Assembly: GCA_022559845.1 (NCBI GenBank)
Contig: CM040118.1
Span: forward strand, 160,352,331-160,416,330
Origin: Amorphophallus konjac
Lineage: Eukaryota > Streptophyta > Magnoliopsida > Alismatales > Araceae
Direction: 5' to 3'
Length of the DNA: 64,000 bases
In this document: in pieces, positions 10,077 through 21,865 of the stretch
Layout: the number at the start of each line of letters is the position of its first letter
Numbering within the stretch: the stretch's first letter is position 1
The notes under the pieces: generated by a model
What the model was told of the DNA's origin: nothing
Database searches by the model: none
What the model saw: only the letters and a program-made list of their open reading frames with translations
Program-made: the position numbers and the translations under genes

Positions 10077-10605
10077 ATGTGGTCCAACGACAAGAGAAGA
10101 CATGGAATCAGTAATGCTCGCAACTTCATAGTTGAAGGGCATTCAATAAATAGACCCCCATTCTTCGATGGTGCTAACTACTTGTATTGGAAGAATAGGA
10201 TAGAGGTGTTCTTACGAGCTCAGAGTCATGAGCTGTGGAGGGTTGTCACCAGCGGTCCATTTGAACTTCCTGAAGATGAAAGCACATGGACTAGGGAACA
10301 GATCAAATTGTCAACTGTCAATTGGACTGCTCTCAACATCATGCAGTGCGCCGTGCATCCAGAGAAATATTCAAGGATCTCAACTTGCAAAACTACCAAG
10401 ATAATGTGGGACGAGTTGGAGTTGATCAATGAAGGGATGTCCCAGGTGAGAGCAACTAAGGTAAACATGCTCACCTCAAATTATGAATTGTTTAAGATGA
10501 AGTCTGAAGAAAACATATCTGAGATGTATGCGAGGCTCCCACTGATCACTAATAGTCTTAAGGCACTAGGAAAATAATTTCAGGAAAGTGATCTAGTTAG
10601 GAAAA
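10077..10605 (+). pseudogene. Copia-B gag, truncated by Tat-A
   Basis: The ATG at 10077 lies 12 bp after the primer site. The peptide carries the same gag blocks as Copia-C: RPPFFDGANYLYWKNRIEVF, LNIMQCAVHPEKYSRIS, INEGMSQVRATKVNML and NISEMYARLPLITNSLKALGK. A TAA at 10575-10577 stops the 166-codon frame where a Glu or Lys codon is usual, but the frame continues in register as FQESDLVRKM until homology ends at about 10605-10613. The missing part should be right of the window. Capsid function in the active ancestor. Confidence 0.88.
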
Positions 10606-13600
10606 TGATGCGGGACGACAAGGGACTCGAGGCCAATGTGACGACTCTAAACGACGACACGACTATTTGGGCGACGCGACCAGTAATAACGTAAATAACT
10701 AAGTTAACTAGATGCGACACCAAGAGCTCCTATGGGATATATGCGATTAACAGAAATGTGAACTCACGAGTCGTCCCAAGCGAGGGAAACATGGGATTTG
10801 CGCGGTTGAGAAACCGACAATGAGTCAAGGGTGGTCGGCTCTTTTCACGTTCTCGGTCGAGTCACGGGATGGGTCACGCACTCACTCTCACAGTGGTGAC
10901 TATAATTAAGCGAGATAGGACCTATCACATGCAAGCAACGGCATATAGAAATATACGAAGTAAGCAATGCGACAAAAAGAGAAGTGGGAACGTACCTCTA
11001 CGCTCCAGGCGTGGAGAAGACAACCCCGGCCAAGACCCGTGATTCCCGGTATAAACAATTAACAATAATTACAACAATGATACCCACTCCACGCATGGAG
11101 GTAATAGGTAACACGTGGGCCCGGGAATATCGAGCTTGGGTTGACGGGCAGCGTGTTGGGCGGCTTCGGAGGTGCCGACACATTGCTACTCGATGCTGGC
11201 CGGACGGCGCGTGCTGGCAATCTTGGACACCACGATCCTGTCAGGAGGCCGATCAGGTTGGAAGTGGTCCCGTTGTGAAGAGGACTCATGGAGGAACAAT
11301 CCCTTGGAAGGGGATTGTGCTAGATCACCTTGAGGAAGGCAAGGCGGCACAACTTGGGACGTTGCTGCTTGTTGGCCCGAACATGTTCTGCAATTTCAGA
11401 ACTGCGCAACCTGGCAAGAATAAATGTTGTGTTCAGATCTGATGTCGGATCGACACAAAACTGGCTCCGTTGCAAAGCTCTTTCGAAAATCTACGAACAC
11501 CTGGTGTTACAGGAACTTTCCTGTTGCTGTATTCTCCGTGGTTGAATTTAGAACAGGTGGACTCACTGACTCAGAAAAGATTGGGCAGGTTGGGATCTGC
11601 CTGATAATGAGGTTTGACCGTGGCACAAGCGGTAGATCTAGGACTTGGGAATTTTATGAGTGAGAGAGGGGGAAGTGAGGATCAGGGACAAATATTTTTG
11701 TAATTTTTGGAGGTGGTGTGAAGGGTGGAATGGATTTTATGGCAGGGGAGGTCGGATCTGAACTACAGGGGACAGAACAGAATCCGGTTTTAGCAGAGAT
11801 TTTTAAGAGGGGTAAACAAACTCCTAAAATCGTAAACAAAATTGTGGATAAGGGATTTGGTGGACAGAAATCCCAGTCCAAATTTCAGATTGATCTGAAA
11901 TTGGTAAGGGGACGAAAAATAAGAAAAGGTGGGCTGTTGGATCACAGATCTGCATAGGGACAGATTGTGTAGATCGGGGAAACTTAAATGGATGATTCAC
12001 AGCATGGGATTTTTTGTGGAATGGGGGAACTACGTGGGGAACACACCCTCAAAATCTCAGTTTGACTAGATTCGTGGTTTGGGCGGAAGAATTCGAACTC
12101 TAGGTTGCTATCTGGCGGTTGACAGAATGGAGACGGCGAGGCGGTGGTGGTGCGACGGCAAGTCGATGGCGGTGGCGGCGGTGCTGAGCTTCTCACTTAG
12201 AAATGGATCTGATATGGAGGCTTCACACCTCAGAAGGACAGCCTTCTCAGCTGCAAAGGGGATGGACAGGAGAGAGGAGGGGTGCGCCCTTGACCTTGGA
12301 GCAAAAATGCTTAATTTCTTCTATTAATTGTCTTAAAAATAAGAAATACAATGGTTTTATATGAAATGGAAACTCTAGATAAATGACCACTACTACCCTC
12401 AGATCTACGGTTAGGGAGGGGTACTTAGGGGATGTCAAATTCTATTTTCTCTTCCCATGGTCAAAGAAAATAAAAATATTACATGTGAAGACAAAAAATG
12501 GGGCGCCCTCTTTAAAGAAGTAAAATGGAATTTTTCTTCTACTTGGTCCAAGTCCACCATGGACCATGGACCAGCCCCCATGGGCCCTAGAAGCTAGGTG
12601 GCCCAATGAGAGAGAGGGTGAGGGACCCGCTGGGCCTACGTGGCCTTTTACAAAGAAACTCATTACATTTAGCCAATTAACCCCCTCTTGAAATAAAACC
12701 CAAAATTATGCAAGCACACATTACACACCAAATACAAACCCAATAAATATAAAAAAAATACTAGGACTCAAGACGGAGACTCCAGACTGTCGCCAAGCCA
12801 AAGGGAGGCCTGTGTAGCTCGAGTGGTGGTACGTGTTCGGTACCGACGGTTCGCCGAATCATGCTTCTCGCTCGCTTTGGTGTCCGTACCAATTCTCCCC
12901 GGGTGGGAGAAACTCGACCCCGTTGAGTAGGGGTCTGGATCGCTCTGGTATCGCTCCAGTAAATCTGGATCTATCTTCTGTAGCTCTGCTCGGGTGATCC
13001 ACGTATCATTGGACGTGGGTCTGTAGATATTTTTAATCTAAAGAAAGTGTGTGTGTGGGTGAATGAGTATGACTAATGCGGCATCAAATGGAACATGGGG
13101 TGAAACAAACGATGCAATGAAATCAACACCCACACACACTACCAAGTCGTGATCGCCACCAAGATAAACAGTGCAAAGAGAAACACACTATGTACCTTGG
13201 ACAAGGAAGTAGATGAAGACACTCGCCAGACCAAGACAGTGCCGGTACAGGGTAAAGACGGTCTTCTGACGACCGCTGAACAGGGAAGACGGCCGAACGA
13301 TAGGCCACTACCAGCACTGAAGCAGAACACGGGAAGAAGACCCGGGTGTAGGACTTGGACGGTCTTCAATCGGCCACAAATAGAGGAGAGAAGGTCTGAG
13401 AAAGGCCGCTATCTCTGGTAGACGGTCGGAGGAAGACTGCAAAAGCTTCCAGAACTCGAGCCGGGGAACTCGATCCTCCACCCCTTCCGACCGGCCAGGA
13501 GGGATGGGCCTCGCGCTGAAACACCGCTGACCTGCAAGACAACACAAATGACGAAAGAAAATGACCCAAATTAGTTTATGGAAGTGTAATATCTATAAGC

Positions 13601-13943
13601 GGGAACGATGAATGGAACACATAATTAGAAGGGAAAATACCTGGGTGTTTTAGGTTTTTAACCCCTATGGGGCGCGGAAAACAATAGGAGGATGTAAAGA
13701 TGCTAAGATGCCAGTGAAAAGCGTGGAGAGAAACGAAGAGGATTGAAGATGAAATGACTAAAAACGTGACCAAAAATGACTTAAGCTATGACTCAAAAAC
13801 ACGACGAAAATGGACTACTCCCTGGACCGAAGGCTTAGAGGACGTAGAAAGCCTTTCTCCCTGACTGGGTTTCGCTCTAGAAGGCGGCAGCACTTTGACG
13901 CGAATTCCGGAATCTCCCCCCTCGCGGCCATGAGCCAAGGGTT

Positions 13944-13953
13944 CTATTTATAG
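13944..13953 (-). promoter_or_regulatory. Tat-A LTR TATA box
   Basis: Minus strand CTATAAATAG, followed by AACCCTTGGC, a canonical plant TATA box. It lies about 800 bp into the LTR in minus orientation and downstream of the inverted-site cluster. Confidence 0.65.
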
Positions 13954-14139
13954 ACCCTTGAAACCCTAGCTCGAGTTGAGGGCTTTTGGGCGGGAATTAG
14001 ACTTCGATTATTTCGAATAAGATAGAGATAATACTTCCAACCGCCAATAGGATCAAACATCGCTCGATTTGGCTCAAAATCTGTGGAGAAATCCATGGAT
14101 GAAGTAACAAGTTTGACCACTGATAGAGAGAGAAACCGC

Positions 14140-14480
14140 CCATCGACGCAGGAATCTCGGCTGATAAAAACGATCCATCGATAGACCGCCAGGGCACTAA
14201 GCGGTCTATCGCGTGACCGCTATCCACCTGGCCATTGAAAAATAAAAAACAAGATAAATATGCTCATTTATCTAAAGACCAAGTCAAACCGAGGATTCCC
14301 GCCAAACAGAAAGGGCCCTTGACAGACCGCCAGCTTTATGGAGCGGTCTATCATTAGACCGTTATAAAAAACAACAGGTCGATGCAGAAAAGGCCAGGTC
14401 AATATAGAGAAGGGCCAGGCCGACGCAGGGGGAAAACACGGTCATCTAATAGACCGCCACCTTCCTAGAACGGCCTATCG
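14140..14480. repeat. GGTC-N7/8-GACC sites in Tat-A U3
   Basis: Inverted half-sites of the form CGGTC...GACCG recur, for example GGTCTATCGCGTGACC (8-bp gap), GGTCTATCATTAGACC (8) and GGCCTATCGTGAGACC (8). They are the same type as in the Tekay LTRs. Confidence 0.8.
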
Positions 14481-14747
14481 TGAGACCGTTATTAAGGTGG
14501 CCATTTGAGAAGAAAATAACTAAGAGATAAATATGCATACTCAGCCCAAAGACCTGGTCAAACCAAGTTCCATTAAGCCCAAACTCGAGAAAACACGGGA
14601 GCAAGCCCAACCAGGAAGAAAATGCCCATAAAATAGACCCAAAAAACCATCTGAAAATGGCCCAATGAATAATGGACAACTCGGGGCATTATAAATAAAG
14701 GTAAGAAAATAACCCAACTCAAAGGTATAAAACGGGTGTCAACAGAT

Positions 14748-14760
14748 GTCTCTCCTTAAC
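14748..14760 (-). other. Tat-A polypurine tract candidate
   Basis: Immediately outside the LTR start, the minus strand reads AAGGAGAGACATC. Its position fits a polypurine tract at the 3' LTR of a minus-strand element, though it is not a pure purine run. Confidence 0.45.
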
Positions 14761-15769
14761 GTCCTCTTTGCAGGGGAGCGAGCGGAGGTGAAGCGGAGGT
14801 GAAATAGAAACATGGAGATGAAGCGGAAACACAACGGAGCGGACTGAAAAGTGGGCGTTAAGGTAAACGACACCCGTTCCTAACCAACGAGCGATAGGAA
14901 TCTTCTGGAAAACTCCGAACCAGTCATACGGAATGATTGGACCAAAATGACACCAACCTAGAGGAACTAACTAAAAATAGACGAAAAGGAAACACGATCA
15001 CCCTCATCGGGGGGACACAATCCACGGGCCAATGAGAGGATCGGAATAAGTAGTAATGAAAAAAATAAAAGAAAGAAGACTAAACTCCAGACCGAGACTC
15101 TCAGCCAACCAACCAAGCGAACGGACCGAAGAAAACCTTCCGACTCTGAATGGAATAATCTTCCTTACCCAAGACCACAAAGGCACAATCATCCATTATC
15201 AAAGAGACACTTTAGACAGCTTATGGGTCATGAATGCTCAAAACTGCGTATGATGTATGCTGGGCTAAAATAAAGAAATCATTAAAACGAATGTAAAGAT
15301 AGGAAAAATAGAAAGTACTCGAGAATAATATTGCTAGACCGGATAAATCAGGGTCAAGACACTATCTGCAACCACGGCGTGCAGAATAGAACCATCGTCC
15401 CCCAATTCCACCAACCTAACGGCCTTAACCAACGATTAAACATGTGCACCTAGATCATCATCATTTTTGGTAAAGGGGAACATCAGATCCCAGAACACAT
15501 GAATGACTAGCCGGTTCTCGAGATAATATAGCATAGATATCATATAATAATGCATTAATGGATAAGGGATACGGAATACTTACCTGACTTACCTTCCGGA
15601 TTGGGAGCATGGCACGTAACATGGCGGGACAAAAATTGTGCAATTCAACATTAGTCAGATAGCCAAAATGTAATCATGCATAAAAATTAATTAACAGGGT
15701 GCATAAGCATGAATTAATCATAACAAAATAGGGCCTTTACAATAAAACGGTTTGAGCATGACCGCCTCA

Positions 15770-16745
15770 ACCTAAAAAAAATGGTCATATGAAGGACCGC
15801 ACAATCCAACTAAACGGTCACATGGTTCTCCGCCTGAACTCACAAAGACGGCCATGACTGGACCGTTTATAGGATATAAACAGTCAAGCGACAGACCGCT
15901 AAATGACCTTCAATTTCAAAAAAGAAAACCGACCCTTCTTCTCCCTCGTCTTCCCCACTTCACACAAACGCCCACGACCGAAGCCCACCACCGAGCTCAC
16001 CTGTTCGACCGAGAGCTCACCTCCTAGCCTCCCTCACATGGACACCCCTGGATGAGACTCAAGAAGCAGGTGTTGAAGAGGTTCGCACGTCGAATGGCCG
16101 GAGAAGATGGGAGAGCACCGCCGCCGCTAGCGAACCCACCGGAGGAGATGGCACCCCCACCGGCCACGATCGAGCGCGAAGAGCCTCCTACGGTCGGGAG
16201 AGCACCCGAGGAAGCAATAATGCCACAAGGGGGGGAAGAAGGAGCGGCGGTGACCGAGAAATCGGCCAAAGGAGCCTCATCGGACGAGGTAGGCCACGAT
16301 CAAAACCTCCCCCAATTTTGAATTCCTAATGAATACATGGGGTTTGGATGGGAAAATAGGGGTCACACCAACCCCTAGGGATGATTGTAAGGGCCTCTAG
16401 GGCCATTTCCAAAGGATGGGGGGATGGGTGAATGCCGTCCGTCGTGGCGGGGAAGAAACGATCCTAACAGGGACCACTAAGTTGGTACGACGGTCCATCT
16501 GTGACTACCAGATACGAACTAACTTACGGAGGATGAGACGGTCCGAACTGGGCCGCTAGAGAACAAAACGATATCCAACAGACCACCAATTAGACAAAAA
16601 CGGTCAGAGGATGACCGTTTAAACTCATATTAGTGAAGAGGTTTATTGGAAAATGAAAATGGTCTGATGGGGACAGTTGGGGATTTCAAACGGTCAACAG
16701 AAGATCATTAGAGGGACAGAAACGGCCCTATGATGGCCGCCACCT
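15770..16745. repeat. GGTC-N7/8-GACC sites upstream of the Tat-A antisense gene
   Basis: About ten inverted half-site pairs, for example GGTCATATGAAGGACC (8-bp gap), GGTCAGAGGATGACC (7) and GGCCCTATGATGGCC (7). Some are degenerate. They lie upstream of the antisense gene in its own direction. Confidence 0.7.
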
Positions 16746-16759
16746 TAACATGCTGCATT

Positions 16760-16762
<3 letters not shown>

Positions 16763-16813
<51 letters not shown>
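16763..16813. repeat. TA microsatellite
   Basis: Uninterrupted TA dinucleotides for about 51 bp, about 50 bp before the first recognised exon of the antisense gene. Confidence 0.95.
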
Positions 16814-16816
<3 letters not shown>

Positions 16817-16862
16817 ATGCATGATTTATGAAAATGAATGATTGACCTAGAATGTTGAATGT

Positions 16863-18387
16863 ATGCAGGGAAAATGCCGGACACGGATCACATGGCTCCA
16901 GGTCCGGGCAGTGTACCTGGCGCTGTCGAATTTTCAGAGGGAGCGACTAGCTGCTATGGGGTTTGCTGAGTTCCTGGGCATGGAGGTGGTGAGGCTGGAC
17001 ACCGCCCTTCCTTTGCGTTGCACGACCGGTGGGACCCAGTCAACCGGGCGTTCCTGTTCCCATGGGGTCACATGATCCCTACACTGGAGGATGTGGCGCG
17101 CATCACCGGGCTGTGAGTACACGGTGCGTCGGTGAGCGGGAGGACTTTGACGGACTACCGGGAGCTGGCCTAGAGACTGCTGGGATTTGAGCTTCTGAGG
17201 CCGGAGCGCCACTCTACGATCCTACCATGAGCGAGGCTACAGGAGAGCCTAGGTTTGAGAGGAGCTGGGATCGTGGTTGGGGAGCTGCCAGAGCAGCACC
17301 TGGGGCGACTGGCAGACAGAGCACGAGAGCGAGTGGCAGCTGGACCAGGACCCGAGGTAGACGTAGTCCTGCGGTGGTTCCTGATGTTGTTTTTCGGGAA
17401 GCTGCTGTTCGCCACCAGGGCAGATGGGGGGAGTTGCAGACTCCTGCCCTTGCTCGAGGAGGTGGACATAGTTGGAGAGTACGCGTGGGGTGTAGTTGTG
17501 CTAGCCTTCCTCTTCGACACCCTTAGCTCCACCAGCCGGCGTATGATGCTCGGCGGATTTTTCCCACTGCTTCAGGTAAGCATTGACCCTTAGAATGCTT
17601 GTGTAATTCCTATATGATTTATGAAATTCTGTATGCTGATGCTTGGATGCAATCGAATGCAGGTGTGGGCCTACATGTACCTCCCCGGGCTGGGGAGAGG
17701 ACAGGAGGTGCACCCCGACCGGGTGCCCATTGCAAGGTGATGGACAGCGGTTCGAGAGGTGGGCTCCCTGAGACGTCAGGTATGGGCAATCCAGGATGAC
17801 CTTGACACTCTACCCTATGCCTCGGTAAGTCCTAAACTTAAAATTTTCATATTCTTTTAAATGCAACTATATGCTTGGGTGCTAATGCACCTGGTCACTG
17901 TTTTACAGGTCCGGTGGACACCGTACCAGGGCGAGGGGCAGGAGGGCCAGCCATGGGTGGTGGCCGTCCTAGCGTACGCGGGGCGAGACATCTGGCTCCA
18001 TTGCCTGAACGTCATCGAGCCACACCATTACCGGCTGATCATGAGGTGGGCGTCCACCAGCTAGAGGTGGAGTTTCCGTCGAGAGAGCGATCGGAGGAGG
18101 GCGTGGGACGTCACTCACGCAGACTTGCGGCAGAGATAGACTGGATCACCCAGGCTATAGACCAGATCCGGGATTGGACGAGGCAGGGGCGAGCGGTGCG
18201 CACCCGAGCTGCTAGCGACAAGGCCTACCTGACGGCCAACGCCCGACGTTACGGAGACCAGGTTTTCCGTGGCGCGCGACGATTGGTACGACTCTAGACT
18301 CATACTTTCTAAAAATGCTCATGACTACAATGCATACTAATGATGGACATTCTACATGCAGCTAGACCCCCAGGGACGGATTACAGA
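16863..18387 (+). pseudogene. Tat-A antisense gene: plant mobile domain pseudogene, 5' exons
   Basis: Translation gives the plant mobile domain (MAIN-like) signature: LSNFQRERLAAMGFAEFLG, then after a frameshift near 17005 ALHDRWDPVNRAFLFPWGHM, PTLEDVARITGL, later LRWFLMLFFGKLLF, LPLLEEVDIVGEYAWG and VWAYMYLPGLG. Clear exon edges remain: about 16863-17575, 17663-17824 and 17909-18295, then a fourth starting at 18362, with GTAAG-type donors and TGCAG-type acceptors. It is broken by the frameshift, stops after ARITGL, near 17170 and 17229, a stop near 17736 and a shift near 18045. The fourth exon is cut at 18387 by Tekay. Cellular mobile-domain proteins act in development and silencing; antisense copies are known in Tat-lineage elements, which is why I assign it to Tat-A. 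Confidence 0.8.
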
Positions 18388-18689
18388 TGTAACGCCCAAG
18401 AATTTTCTAGAAATTTTCTAGAATTAAATAGAATTATTAAACATTTAAATGAGCTATTAAACGAATTGCTATTAATTAAGTCTCATTAAGCAAAGGCCTT
18501 CTACTAATAAATAGATTAGGCCCATTTAATTGAACCCAAGGGACCTAAAACCCAGGCCCAAAAGAGATGGCCCATATTCTAGAAGCCTAAAGTGGGTGTA
18601 ATTACGGAATTTAAGGGATAAATAGGATAAATGGACGGATAATATCAAAAAGAGTTTGAAACAGTTCAAATTCGGCGCCCAGATGGAAA

Positions 18690-20505
18690 ACGGTCTATCG
18701 CAAGACCACATAGCAGTGGAAAACGGTCTAACATTAGACCGCTAGGGTCTGTAGATTCCGTGAAATGAAGAGAACGTGAAAAGCTTGGAACTTGGGCATC
18801 CAAATCGCCTAGGATCGATGCTATCTACCAATTAGATAAGTCTAGAAGGCTTGAGGATCGAATGGAAGACCTAATCAGGACTCTAAGTTCGTTCTAATCC
18901 TCAAAACCCTAGCTAAACTTATAAATAGACCCCAAAACCATCTTGCGCGACCCTTACATTTGGCTCACGTGGAACTAAGGTAAGGAGATTTTATTTCAGG
19001 TAGGTTCTTTACAATCTTTTATTCATATTACTTAGGTCTAACTACCCTCAAAATTTCGTTCTAGGAGATCAAGTCTACAAGGAGTTAGAGGCTTCCAAAG
19101 TTGCTGATCCTACATCAATAACCCAGGAATCTATGCAATGGCCCAGTGAAGATCAGGAAAATAGAAGCCTCAAACGAGGTAATTAGATAGAGGTTCTTTA
19201 GAAGCAATTGTTCCTTTTAGTACCCTCTTCTTACCTTGAAAATTTTACGTCCTTAGGTCAAAGGAATCAGGAGATACAGAAGGGTGAAGTTGATGGTTTA
19301 GCACAGGACGTGCAGAACTCGGGTTTACTTCCAGTCAGAAATTCCAATTTTTGGGAGAAGATCAGAGGTAGGTTATCTCATGAAAGGCTTAAACTTGAAG
19401 TCAGGAATAAAAGCCCTCTGGTTTCAGTTGATTTCATGCATTGTACACCGAGAATTTTATGATTTATGGGGACTATGCATCAAGTATACTCCTCGTGCAC
19501 AATTCTTAGCCTCAATCGAAGTTAAAAGGAGAATTTTCTTGTTTATTACACAAACCTACGCATATTGTTGGTCTATACTTATTATATCATGTTTATATAT
19601 GTTGATTTCTAGGCATGATGTGTCTTAGATCAGTATTTTATCTCTTTTTATTGAGATTTCTGTAATACAGGAAGAAACGGTCTTCCTGTAGACCGCCATA
19701 ATCCTTAACGGTTGAACGATAGACCGTTAGAGCCAAGGAAACGGTCGCCCACTAGACCATTTGAGTCTTTTGATTTCTGTAATATTGTTAATCCGAGACA
19801 TATTACAGATTAACCCTAATTCATGTATGTTAAGCCTAGTTAAGTAGGTTTTATTCCTGTTTCAAATAGTATTTTTATATACCTAGTTATGTTAACAGAA
19901 CATTCTAGCAGATTTTCATGTTATTAATACACATTAGAAGTATTTTTGAACTTATGTTATTTTCATGATCAAATCATATACTTTTGTAATTAACTTGAAT
20001 TTATATGATTTGTGGACTAGTCATGATTTAATCGCTGTTTTACCATGGTATCTCTCTTCTAAGAGTCATTTTCTTAAGTACATGGCACATATCTCGGTAT
20101 GTTGTCATTAGTTACACCTTTGCACATTAAGAACACAATCTTAGACTTGATAACCTCTCCATTGGATATTCCTTCCAACGGACTAGAAAATCTTGTTTCA
20201 AGGTCTCCGTAAGACTCCGCGAGCCAGGGATTCTCACTAGGATGCCGAGCTGGTTGTACCGTTAAAACCCATTGTCTAGAAAAGTACTTACCGGTGTTTT
20301 GTGTATTCTGGACGTTAGCGGCCCTCTGGACGACCGTCTGATTTCCGTAAGTGGCCCTTCACTAGACCGCTAAGGGATACAAAATGGCCATTCGCTAGAC
20401 CGCTAAAGTACCAGATGGTTTTACTACATCGATGTCTTTATTCTAAGAAACGGTCCAGGAATAGACCGCCAGGTGTGCTAAACGGTCCAGTAATAGACCG
20501 CTTGG
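18690..20505. repeat. Four clusters of GGTC-N8-GACC sites in Tekay 5' LTR
   Basis: Sites such as GGTCTAACATTAGACC, GGTCTTCCTGTAGACC, GGTCGCCCACTAGACC, GGTCCAGGAATAGACC and GGTCCAGTAATAGACC all have an 8-bp gap. They come in clusters near 18692-18742, 19679-19760, 20321-20402 and 20452-20500, with neighbours about 30-33 bp apart. The first cluster is about 180 bp upstream of the TATA box and the others are downstream. Confidence 0.88.
18919..18928 (+). promoter_or_regulatory. Tekay 5' LTR TATA box
   Basis: TTATAAATAG followed by ACCCC; the 3' LTR has CTATAAATAG at the matching place (26826-26835). Confidence 0.7.
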
Positions 20506-21637
20506 TTCCTGATTTAGTCTAACCCGAGGTTTGACCTTTGGGATTGGTTTTCTTGAGTTCCTAGATGATCTTAGGATTATCTAGAGCCTAAATTATGTCT
20601 AACCAAGTTAAACTTGAATTATGAAATCTAATGAATATACCGTTATGCTGCCGGATCGCCGTCGTGGCATAATATACTTTAAGTCATTCTTTGAACTCAT
20701 ATCAAATTATTGGTACTTTCTATACCTTGGTTACTTTATCATGAAATTATTGTTGAACTTGTACATTATTGACCACATTATTGTTATAATTGTGGAAGTA
20801 GCTTGATTTATACTTGAAGATGCAGTGCGAGCACTGATTGTGCTCAAAGGCTCTATGCTAGTCCCCTCGACTGATTGTCGGAAACATACTGTAAACCATG
20901 GGATATGATGCTACTGGCGTCGCATTGCGTTGGGAGTACTTTCTTTGTAAATAAGTGAAAATCCACGAGACATGAGTAAAGATCCACGTAAATTCACGAA
21001 GTACTTGCTACTAAGTGAAGAGTACTTTCATACTTATTACATGACTTTCTAGTGCATTCTTGTTACATTCTTATTCATGGAAAGGCCAAATTTACATTCT
21101 TGTTATATACTTCATCAATCATATTCTCGTATCTTGTCATGATCGTATCTTGTTACTTGGTTTTATTCACATGTTTCATCGTATCTGCATGATTTATCTT
21201 ATTCTCTAGAGCTAAAATGCTAATCACTTAAATTTGCCTTCATGTTGATATGAAGATACCTACTGGGCAAGTGTGCTCATTACCTACTTTCGCAATATTT
21301 CAAGAAGTACAAGTGAATCGGATTCAGATTATACAAGTAATGGGTCCGAGAGTGATTGAAGGACATATGAACGAGAGAAGTCTTAGTTATCAAGTGTTTA
21401 GTCAAGTCATGATGTAATTTTTATTTTATTGAGTCTAGTAAAGGGAGTCCAAGATCTTATGTACTTTGAGATTGTTTGATAAAGAAATAAAGTTAAAGGT
21501 TTGAATGAATTATTGGTGCAATTACTTTTATGTGATTGTCTTGCGCTCTGATTATATTGCTTGCTCGAGGCGTACTAGCCGAATGTTCATGTTCCCAATT
21601 GTTTCTGCTGCATAATCTCGGGGTGTGACAGTTAGAG

Positions 21638-21649
21638 TGGTATCAGAGC
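21638..21649 (+). other. Tekay primer binding site
   Basis: TGGTATCAGAGC, the iMet complement, seven bases after the LTR end. Confidence 0.95.
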
Positions 21650-21865
21650 ACTAAGACTAGAAGTCCTAGGGAAGAAGTCATGTCATAGGTTAAGTCCGAG
21701 GTTTAAGGACCCTTACCTATGAAACTAGGAAAGAAAAATCTCCAATCCATGTGAGAATTGGGTAGAACCTAGGATAAGATAGTGATTAGAGTTATTTCTA
21801 AGATTAACCTCACTCATTCCATTAGAATTAACAAATTCATTATTCTTCTCATGTACCTCATTCTT

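Larger units (their letters stand above)
7952..10605 (+). mobile_element. Copia-B: SIRE/Maximus-like element, 5' LTR and start of gag
   Basis: A 2.1-kb LTR, an exact iMet-type primer site and the first 170 codons of a UBN2-type gag are present in order on the plus strand. The gag is cut at about 10605 by Tat-A, so the remainder should lie beyond the right edge of this window. It is the outermost recognisable element of the nest. A target-site duplication cannot be tested here. Confidence 0.88.
10606..14747 (-). mobile_element. Tat-A LTR (minus-strand element, its 3' LTR), about 4.1 kb
   Basis: The left edge is where Copia-B gag homology breaks, at TGATGCGGGACG. The right edge is at ...GGGTGTCAACA, which on the minus strand is TGTTGACACCCGTTTTATACC, a typical LTR opening. 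A minus-strand TATA box at 13944-13953 and a purine tract just outside the right edge support the minus orientation. GGTC/GACC inverted sites lie at about 14140-14480, which is U3 in that orientation. The left edge may shift by up to about 8 bp because gag homology could extend slightly further. No coding region seen in it. The partner LTR is outside the window. Confidence 0.65.
14761..16862. other. Tat-A 3' internal region without a recognised gene
   Basis: Two kilobases with no recognised domain. A plus-strand frame at 16052-16321 (Ala/Pro/Glu-rich, GC-rich) could be a first exon of the downstream mobile-domain pseudogene, but I see no domain in it. Inverted GGTC/GACC sites occur between 15770 and 16745, and a TA microsatellite lies at 16763-16813. 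Confidence 0.5.
18388..21630 (+). mobile_element. Tekay 5' LTR (3243 bp)
   Basis: Begins TGTAACGCCCAAG and ends CTCGGGGTGTGACA. It contains a TATA box at 18919-18928 and about ten GGTC-N8-GACC inverted sites in four clusters. Frames inside it are not supported as genes. Confidence 0.95.

Noticed and set aside
10606..14747. Tat-A as a plus-strand element with PBS after 14747
   Set aside because: The sequence after 14747 matches no known primer site, while on the minus strand there is a purine tract, a TGTTGACACCC start and a CTATAAATAG box.
16052..16321. 89-codon frame as first exon of the mobile-domain gene
   Set aside because: Possible, but no domain or convincing donor was found, so it is mentioned only within the surrounding region.
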